Both the position numbers and the translations under genes were made by a program. DNA of 64,000 nt, taken from positions 254,092 through 318,091 of the forward strand of contig NZ_JAODBU010000006.1 in assembly GCF_025336545.1 (NCBI RefSeq). The letters are read 5' to 3'. Below, piece by piece: positions 59,943 through 64,000 of this stretch (position 1 is the first letter of the stretch; each line of letters begins with the position of its first letter). The stretch comes from Eubacterium_U album. GTDB lineage: Bacteria > Bacillota > Clostridia > Lachnospirales > Lachnospiraceae. The notes beneath the pieces were generated by a model. The model saw only the letters and a program-made list of their open reading frames with translations, was not told the DNA's origin and made no database searches.

Positions 59943-61244
59943 TTAATTTTTCTTTTGAAATATTTCTTCTGTTTTTCGAAAAAGAAATTGATCAAACTCT
60001 TCAGTGTTGGTAATCCATTCTAAATCAGAACGACTGAGAAATTTTTGTTTTAATATATTATAAAATTCTTGTTTAGAATAAGAACACTGAGAAGTATTTA
60101 GATTCCCTATGATTCCATTTATGCGACCGAATAGGCTAGCACGTTCTTTTTTGTCTGGATAATAATAATCAATAATATTATGTAAAATAGTTTTAGAATC
60201 CCTTCTATCATGTGTGTTTCCAGTGAATTTGTAATCAGCACGACAATACCAGACGGTAATTTTTATATGCTTGCCAGAAGCAGTTGTGTGATAAATACAA
60301 TTTTGGCTGTACCAGTTATCTGTATCAATGTTGTTTTGATAGGGAGAATGGATATATGTATTAGGAGCAAAAATATATTTATAGTTATGTGATGAAACAA
60401 CTTCTATTTTTAATATGGTTCCTGGTAATAGATATTGTCTAAGATTATTAAATAAATGAGCATAATTAATATTTGAGGAAGATACAAGTTTATTGCAAAT
60501 AGTGGCACAATGAGATTTAGTTGAAATATGCTTTGCAATTTTTTGTATGGTAGTTTCATCAAGTATATTTTTGAAATGATATATTTTGACGCTCATTATG
60601 TCAGTATCAATATTTTCAGTATCTAAACAGTTAATTGCAAGCCAATTATTATCAAGCGTGTAATTGGGATTTTCCAGTAAAAAAGGTCTAGGACTATTAG
60701 AACCACATTTCATATGTGAATAATTATTAATTTTGTTATTGATTATAAATAGATAATTTGCAGGAAGTAGTGGTATTATATTATATATTGCGGCAGGCAA
60801 TGAAACAATCGCTCTTTGACATATATCGTCTATTAATGTTGTAATTTTGTTATTATGTTGTGCTATTAAGGATTGTAACCAGGATGAAGGCATAAGCAGC
60901 TCTGCTGCAAAAGCATTTGCTTCTTGTTCCATTTGATAATACTCTGTTATATCAATTTCATTTAAAAATTCTGTTGTACATGAAATCATTCCGGTATGTG
61001 AAGGTATTTGCAAATGAGCTAGCTCATGTGCATATGTGAATCGTTTACGTAAAGGGGACATATTGCTTTTTATAATAATGAGGGGTTTGTCATTATTGAG
61101 GCAGATGGCATCGCCATCAACAGGAATATAGGCTTCTTTAACGTCGGCATAATGCTTCAAGAGTTCATCTATTTTTACTGGTAGTGATAGTTTATGATAT
61201 TGAAAAAATTTTTTTGCTCTTTTTCGTGCTAATTCTATACTCAT
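59943..61244 (-). CDS. ImmA/IrrE-family metallopeptidase-like protein
   Basis: 433 residues. A zinc peptidase domain (HELAH at 73-77; a second acidic stretch EQEANAFAAELLMP about 104-117) followed by about 300 residues that I do not recognise, including WYSQNCIYHTTASGKHIKITVWYCR. ImmA/IrrE proteins cut or bind XRE repressors or act in toxin-antitoxin loci. Third gene of the E3-type RNase operon; the preceding stop overlaps its ATG. Confidence 0.8.
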   Translation of the reverse strand: MSIELARKRAKKFFQYHKLSLPVKIDELLKHYADVKEAYIPVDGDAICLNNDKPLIIIKSNMSPLRKRFTYAHELAHLQIPSHTGMISCTTEFLNEIDITEYYQMEQEANAFAAELLMPSSWLQSLIAQHNNKITTLIDDICQRAIVSLPAAIYNIIPLLPANYLFIINNKINNYSHMKCGSNSPRPFLLENPNYTLDNNWLAINCLDTENIDTDIMSVKIYHFKNILDETTIQKIAKHISTKSHCATICNKLVSSSNINYAHLFNNLRQYLLPGTILKIEVVSSHNYKYIFAPNTYIHSPYQNNIDTDNWYSQNCIYHTTASGKHIKITVWYCRADYKFTGNTHDRRDSKTILHNIIDYYYPDKKERASLFGRINGIIGNLNTSQCSYSKQEFYNILKQKFLSRSDLEWITNTEEFDQFLFRKTEEIFQKKN

Positions 61245-61561
61245 TATTCAATCATTCCTTTTTCTTTAAGCCAATTATAAATCTTTTTTGCTTCTTCCGG
61301 TGATGAAGAACGAGCGACTAATTTAGAAGTATATTCTTCTTTAAGTAATTCATTAATATTAATGTCTTTTTCGTGAGCTGAAATGATATATTTAAGATAG
61401 AAATCATTTTCAACCCAAAGAAAGTATTCTTCTTCTGTCATACCAAGATATTCAAATACACTACAATCTGTATCTGAGTCATGCCATTTTTTTATATAAT
61501 CATCAATTTCATCTAATATTGCGTCTGCATTAATAACATCATTGATAAAATTAGACATCAC
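61244..61561 (-). CDS. Small acidic protein, candidate antitoxin/immunity
   Basis: 105 residues, strongly acidic, with SVFEYLGMTEEEYFLWVENDFYLKYIISAHEK, a phrase common in clostridial small proteins near toxins and peptidases. It overlaps the toxin by 11 bases and the peptidase by one base, so all three are coupled. It is unlike Im3 of colicin E3. A neutralising role is inferred from position and acidity. Confidence 0.55.
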   Translation of the reverse strand: MMSNFINDVINADAILDEIDDYIKKWHDSDTDCSVFEYLGMTEEEYFLWVENDFYLKYIISAHEKDININELLKEEYTSKLVARSSSPEEAKKIYNWLKEKGMIE

Positions 61562-61787
61562 TTAATTTCCTCCCTTTTACTGCTGGTTTAATTGTTCGAC
61601 CTGTGATTTTATCAGCGGATCCAAGATGTACTCCGTTTTTAGCACTATAGATTTCTACGTCACCATGCTGCGAATCCCACTGATATAGTCTTTTTCCATC
61701 TCTGGATTTCCAAGTTTTTTTACCTTCAATTCTTTTCGAAAGAATAAAGCAATCTTCGAGAAAAGAAGGTGGACTATATGGTATCAA
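61551..61787 (-). CDS. Stand-alone colicin-E3-type ribonuclease domain
   Basis: 78 residues. WKSRDGKRLYQWDSQHGDVE matches the colicin E3 cytotoxic core (RDGKRIYEWDSQHGELE), including catalytic-site Asp38, His41 and Glu45, with the ColE3 spacing (Asp510, His513, Glu517). ColE3 cuts 16S rRNA near the decoding site. No receptor or translocation domain is present, so it acts inside the cell, or it is a toxin delivered by other means. The start is TTG at 61787 with AGGAGG nine bases upstream. Confidence 0.8.
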   Translation of the reverse strand: MIPYSPPSFLEDCFILSKRIEGKKTWKSRDGKRLYQWDSQHGDVEIYSAKNGVHLGSADKITGRTIKPAVKGRKLSDV

Positions 61788-61820
61788 ATGTTTATTCCTC
61801 CTTATTTTTAAACAGATATA

Positions 61821-62429
61821 TTAAGGAATTAATCTTATTCCTGATCTCTGCAATTCCAATTCTACCTTCTCTTTCGTCTCTGCTATTTCCCCTATAGCTG
61901 CCTGTGTAGCTTCATTTGGATTATCTCCAGCGGATTTCAAAGCACTCTGATAGAGATGATTCATCTTTTCCCATTTCAACAGGTCATTAAATACCTGGTA
62001 ACTTTTGATATTCAACAATGCATCTTGCAAAGACAGCGTATGTGCTTTTCCTCTGCTGTTATATCCGATTTCAAGATAAGAAGAAAGAACCGGATTCAGA
62101 TGGATAGATACAGTATCATCTTTTAACATCTTGTCCTCTCCACGCTCTCCGCTAATCTGGAGGATGCCGGAATTACAAAGGACCATAAGTACGCCCATCA
62201 GATCACCGACTGTTTCCAGACGAAGTCCGGCAGTATCACTGCCATTCAAAGCATTATAACTGACACCAAGTGCAGCTGCAATTTTCTCTAACTGAGGAGG
62301 TTGTGGCTGCATTTTATTTGTTTCGTATTTTCGGATAGAAACCGGATGGATGCCGGTCAGCTCAGCCAGTTTATCTTGCGTGATGCCGATTTGCTTTCGG
62401 CAGTATTTGATTTTTTCTCCTATAGTCAT
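61821..62429 (-). CDS. IME2 XRE-family repressor
   Basis: 202 residues. Starts MTIGEKIKYCRKQIGITQDKLAELTGIHPVSIRKYE, paralogous to the IME1 repressor through a similar start and C-terminal layout. It faces xis across the operators at 62,515 and 62,551. Confidence 0.88.
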   Translation of the reverse strand: MTIGEKIKYCRKQIGITQDKLAELTGIHPVSIRKYETNKMQPQPPQLEKIAAALGVSYNALNGSDTAGLRLETVGDLMGVLMVLCNSGILQISGERGEDKMLKDDTVSIHLNPVLSSYLEIGYNSRGKAHTLSLQDALLNIKSYQVFNDLLKWEKMNHLYQSALKSAGDNPNEATQAAIGEIAETKEKVELELQRSGIRLIP

Positions 62430-62507
62430 TTTTATTGCCCTCCATGTATCGAGATGGCTACATTATACCATGTTTGAAAAATTTTTTCTACTGGCATTTC
62501 AAAATAC

Positions 62508-62564
62508 TTGACAATAGCGAAGTCGCTACATATAATGGGGATATAGAATGTAGCGATAACGCTA
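62508..62564 (+). promoter_or_regulatory. xis-int promoter with XRE operators (IME2)
   Basis: TTGACA, 17 bases, TATAAT: perfect consensus (62,508-62,536). TAGCGAAGTCGCTA (62,515-62,528) lies in the spacer and TAGCGATAACGCTA (62,551-62,564) in the early transcript. Both are palindromes; a strong promoter with such operators is likely kept off by the XRE repressor. Confidence 0.85.
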
Positions 62565-62589
62565 TAAAAAAGAAAAGGAGGATGCATAT

Positions 62590-62778
62590 ATGGCAGAAAA
62601 CAACAAGATTTATATTACTGCAAATGAACTCGCAGAAATGCTGGGTGTTTCTGTAGGTCATGCTTACAAGTTGATTCGTAAGCTGAATCAGGAACTTAAA
62701 AAAGAGGGATTTCTGGTGATTGCGGGTAAAGTTCCCAGACGCTATTTTGAAAAACGCTGGTATGGTTTCAGTTTGTAG
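62590..62778 (+). CDS. xis: IME2 excisionase
   Basis: 62 residues, YITANELAEMLGVSVGHAYKLIRKLNQEL, a winged-helix MerR-like excisionase, paralogue of the IME1 copy and here with a normal stop. AAAGGAGG before the ATG. Its int partner is broken, so it is probably without function unless an integrase acts in trans. Confidence 0.85.
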   Translation: MAENNKIYITANELAEMLGVSVGHAYKLIRKLNQELKKEGFLVIAGKVPRRYFEKRWYGFSL

Positions 62779-62789
62779 GAGGTGGTCGA

Positions 62790-62932
62790 ATGAAAGCGGA
62801 AAAAGACAAGAAAACAGGAAAATGGTTGATTCAGTATCATTATACGGATTGGCAAGGGAAACGTCGGAAATCTACCAAAAGAGGTTTTGCGACCAAAAGA
62901 GAGGCGGAGGAATGGCTTAGAAATTTCCTCAT
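62790..62932 (+). pseudogene. int: Truncated IME2 integrase
   Basis: About 47 codons of the arm domain (KWLIQYHYTDWQGKRRKSTKRGFATKREAEEWLRNF) match residues 9-45 of the IME1 integrase, then sequence diverges at the IS boundary. The catalytic domain is absent from the window. Confidence 0.8.
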
Positions 62933-62991
62933 TGTAAATGTCAATATTAAAATGTACAAAAAGTGGAAAATAAAAATGTACATTTTATCCG

Positions 62992-63755
62992 TTAACCTTC
63001 CTTTGAATTCGACTCAAAAAGTAGTTTCTTATCTTTGAGCCTGTATGACGGACCTTTTATTGATATAACAGTGGAATGATGCAGTAATCGGTCTAATACT
63101 GCATTAGCTAGTGTTGCAGAACCGAAGAATTCACCCCACTTTGAAAATGGCATATTTGTTGTAATTATCGTACTATTCTTTTCATAACGTTTAGCTATGA
63201 GTTGGAAGAACACATTTGCAGTATCTTGATCAATAGGCATGTATCCTATTTCATCAATAATTAATACTCTGTATTTAGCATAGAATTTTAGCCTGTTTTC
63301 AAGCCTGTTTTCTTGAATTGCTTTCTTTAACTGAGTAATTAGATTTTCAAATGTAATAAAATATGTTTGATACCTTGCTTTTGCACAGGTTATTCCTAAT
63401 GATGTTGCAAGATGTGTTTTACCAACACCACTAGAACCGACAAACACTACATTTTTGTGTTTGTCTACAAATCCTAATGAGTTTAACTCTAGTAACTCTT
63501 TTTTGTTTACGTTTGGTTGGAAATCGAATTCATAATCATCAAATGTTTTTAAAAATGGGAAATTGGCAACCTTTACATTTGCTAAATCTCTTCTTTTTTG
63601 ATTTTCTTTTTTTTCGATTTCAACTAATTCCTCTAGTGCTTGGGTAAATGATTTTTCACCATTATTAACCAGATTGACATAAGTGTCTAGATATTCCTGC
63701 ATTTTGTGTATGCCTAATTCCTCTAGACCAGATAATAAATTTGATATGTAGCCAT
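62992..63755 (-). pseudogene. istB: istB (IS21 transposition ATPase), frameshifted at the 5' end
   Basis: The main frame (63,702 downward) gives 236 residues with Walker A GSSGVGKTHL, Walker B YRVLIIDEIGYMP and the IstB end. The normal start is the ATG at 63,753-63,755 after AGGAGG. It reads MAT then shifts: one base is missing near 63,746, since ISNLLSGLEELGIHKM continues in the frame of the main protein. The gene would need to start inside at 63,702, which loses 18 residues. Confidence 0.8.
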
Positions 63756-63764
63756 AATACCTCC

Positions 63765-63932
63765 TTACAGGAGTTGATCAAGCTGCCTTAGGTTGCCCTC
63801 TGCAAGTTCATCTATCGTAGCGTTATCTTCGATACAACCAGATAAAAGTTGCTTGTAATGTGAAGTTTTATAATTAAGCTTTGCTGACTTGTAAAAGTAA
63901 ATTCCGTATGAAAGACTAAATTCCACCCGCTG
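63765..63932 (-). pseudogene. istA: istA 3' remnant (IS21 transposase)
   Basis: An open stretch of about 55 codons ends with LRQLDQLL and stop at 63,765, nine bases before istB, the usual istA-istB order. Upstream of about 63,932 the frame is closed by a stop and the sequence is not recognisable as IstA, so the gene is truncated. Confidence 0.6.
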
Positions 63933-63935
63933 TTA

Positions 63936-64000
63936 AAAATCAACCTAAATTTAAAAGTTTTTGGTTGAATAAAGGGTAATAAGTGTTAAAATTTAAGTAC
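63936..64000. other. Unassigned right edge
   Basis: AT-rich, contains CAACC...GGTTG inverted repeat (63,941-63,973). No gene or clear element end can be supported. Confidence 0.3.

Larger units (their letters stand above)
59849..64000. mobile_element. IME2 remnant (partial)
   Basis: From core C the order is hairpin, TTGAGT repeats, a toxin/peptidase operon, XRE, xis and a truncated int. The layout matches the left half of IME1. The part right of int is replaced by an IS21-type sequence; the right end is outside the window. Confidence 0.7.
62934..64000 (-). mobile_element. IS21-family insertion sequence (decayed, partial)
   Basis: Begins TGTAAATGTCAATAT at the break in int; AAAATGTACA occurs twice (62,950 and 62,972), as in IS21-type multiple end repeats. 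It holds istB and the end of istA on the minus strand. istA is broken about 165 bases from its end, and the outer end is not recognisable in the window. Confidence 0.75.

Noticed and set aside
61244..61561. Im3-type immunity protein
   Set aside because: The sequence lacks resemblance to Im3; only the position and acidity suggest an antitoxin.

Overview
The window looks like an accessory block of a gut Firmicutes genome, most likely Lachnospiraceae or a close Clostridia relative. The reasons are AGGAGG-type ribosome-binding sites almost everywhere, Tn916-type conjugation genes, TipAS/MerR, DUF6100/DUF5697-like and complexin-2-like mobile-element families, and small proteins known mainly from these bacteria. 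Nearly everything belongs to mobile elements and I see no housekeeping gene, rRNA, tRNA or CRISPR array.

Layout. (1) 1 to about 22,890 is part of one integrative conjugative element (ICE-L). On the minus strand it has two regulatory wHTH/sigma-like genes, a MerR/TipAS regulator, three small ICE genes, a VirD4/TraG coupling protein, an S1-domain protein and then a type IV secretion operon: VirB2-like pilin, VirB6/TrbL, secreted protein, lysozyme plus C39-like hydrolase, and a PrgI-VirB4 fusion cut by the left edge. Between coupling protein and pilin sits a plus-strand cargo block: XRE regulator, several small membrane proteins, and a two-component system with an ABC exporter/permease (peptide-antibiotic sensing type). 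A type I toxin-antitoxin locus lies behind it. (2) About 22,890-48,915 is a nearly complete Tn916-family ICE (int, DUF3173, orf8, orf7, orf9, orf13-orf23, oriT). In place of tet(M) it carries a lantibiotic-immunity-like ABC transporter with its own two-component system. Additions are three tandem ardA-like genes, a YcxB-like protein, a HEPN/AbiU2-like gene and a giant thioester/VaFE cell-wall adhesin. (3) About 48,904-59,860 is an integrative mobilizable element (IME1): Y1 transposase, GrpB, attenuator-controlled tandem GNAT acetyltransferase, a second type I toxin-antitoxin, XRE/Xis/Int, MobC, RepA-like helicase, oriT, MobV relaxase, and a Cys-rich methyltransferase plus DUF1848 pair at the right end. 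(4) From about 59,849 comes a second IME (IME2): a stand-alone colicin-E3-type RNase operon with an ImmA/IrrE protein, then XRE/Xis/Int. The integrase is broken by a decayed IS21-family insertion that runs to the right edge.

How it fits together. Elements 2, 3 and 4 are joined head to tail at related junctions. Each junction has a GAGTTTGA(A/G)TA(A/G) core followed by a terminator-like hairpin, and each element has its own short direct repeats just inside its ends (TTGCATT, TTGGCTC and TTGAGT). This is what tandem accretion at one chromosomal target by related tyrosine recombinases would produce. Each IME keeps the same control plan: a minus-strand XRE repressor divergent from xis-int, with palindromic operators on a near-consensus promoter. 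Cargo sits in the slots next to the ends and is dominated by toxin, defence-like and antibiotic-resistance-like genes.

Limits: all family names come from reading translations. No searches were run, so functions of unrecognised genes and exact element ends are inference.
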